DNA from: JBDSLU01 sp039916225
GTDB lineage: Bacteria > Acidobacteriota > Vicinamibacteria > Vicinamibacterales > Vicinamibacteraceae
Direction: 5' to 3'
Assembly: GCA_039916225.1 (NCBI GenBank)
Contig: JBDSLU010000357.1
Coordinates: 1-14,805, forward strand
Length of the DNA stretch: 14,805 nt
Positions 14,797 to 14,805 of this stretch are shown in pieces (position 1 is the stretch's first letter; each line of letters starts with the position of its first letter). The position numbers were made by a program, and so were the translations under genes. The notes beneath the pieces were generated by a model. The model was not told the origin of the DNA, made no database searches, and saw only the letters and a program-made list of their open reading frames with translations.

Positions 14797-14805
14797 AGGC
14801 CGGCG

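Overview
The window is high-GC bacterial DNA, roughly 70% GC by eye, and densely coding. Codon use and the mix of genes (periplasmic sugar-epimerase homologue, multi-sensor hybrid kinases, an ATP-grasp/alpha-E/transglutaminase operon, an intergenic tract of TTGGGA-like units) would fit an Acidobacteriota (Vicinamibacteria-like) or similar soil bacterium. No rRNA or other marker gene is present, so this placement is inference.

Layout. (1) Positions 1-2087, minus strand: two coupled genes, an exported protein of unknown function followed, with a 4-base ATGA overlap, by an N-acylglucosamine/cellobiose 2-epimerase family protein that carries a signal peptide and runs off the left edge. (2) 2194-4152, plus strand and divergent from the first pair: a soluble PAS-HisKA-HATPase-REC-REC hybrid kinase. 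(3) 4159-4273: a short regulatory stretch with three alternating CCTGTCG/CGACAGG elements, a 14-bp palindrome, and a Shine-Dalgarno separated from the next start by a small perfect hairpin. (4) 4274-11080, plus strand: a compact three-gene operon. It holds a 1125-aa transglutaminase-DUF2126 (predicted amidoligase) protein, an 835-aa circularly permuted ATP-grasp fused to an alpha-E domain, and a 286-aa stand-alone transglutaminase. (5) 11081-11421: no gene. It holds two GC hairpins, a 53-bp near-copy of the transglutaminase 3' end, and a long imperfect inverted repeat between convergent genes. (6) 11422-14424, minus strand: a GAF-PAS-GAF-PAS-HisKA-HATPase-REC hybrid kinase. (7) 14595-14747, minus strand: a 50-aa Lmo0937/DUF5670-like membrane protein followed by a perfect 11-bp hairpin.

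The centrepiece is the operon at 4274-11080. From memory of comparative genomics (Iyer, Aravind and colleagues on amidoligases), ATP-grasp, glutamine-synthetase-like DUF2126, alpha-E and transglutaminase proteins form a widespread predicted peptide-tagging or peptide-ligation system, often accompanied by the proteasome-like peptidase Anbu. All ligase and thiol-enzyme parts are here with visible active-site motifs, but no Anbu gene lies in the window. Substrate and product are not known to me. The working picture is that the two ligase-type domains make amide bonds, the alpha-E domain acts as partner or scaffold, and the two transglutaminase-fold proteins cut or transfer amides on the same substrate.

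The two hybrid kinases have no DNA-binding output domain and no obvious partner regulator in the window. Their link to the ligase operon is only positional.
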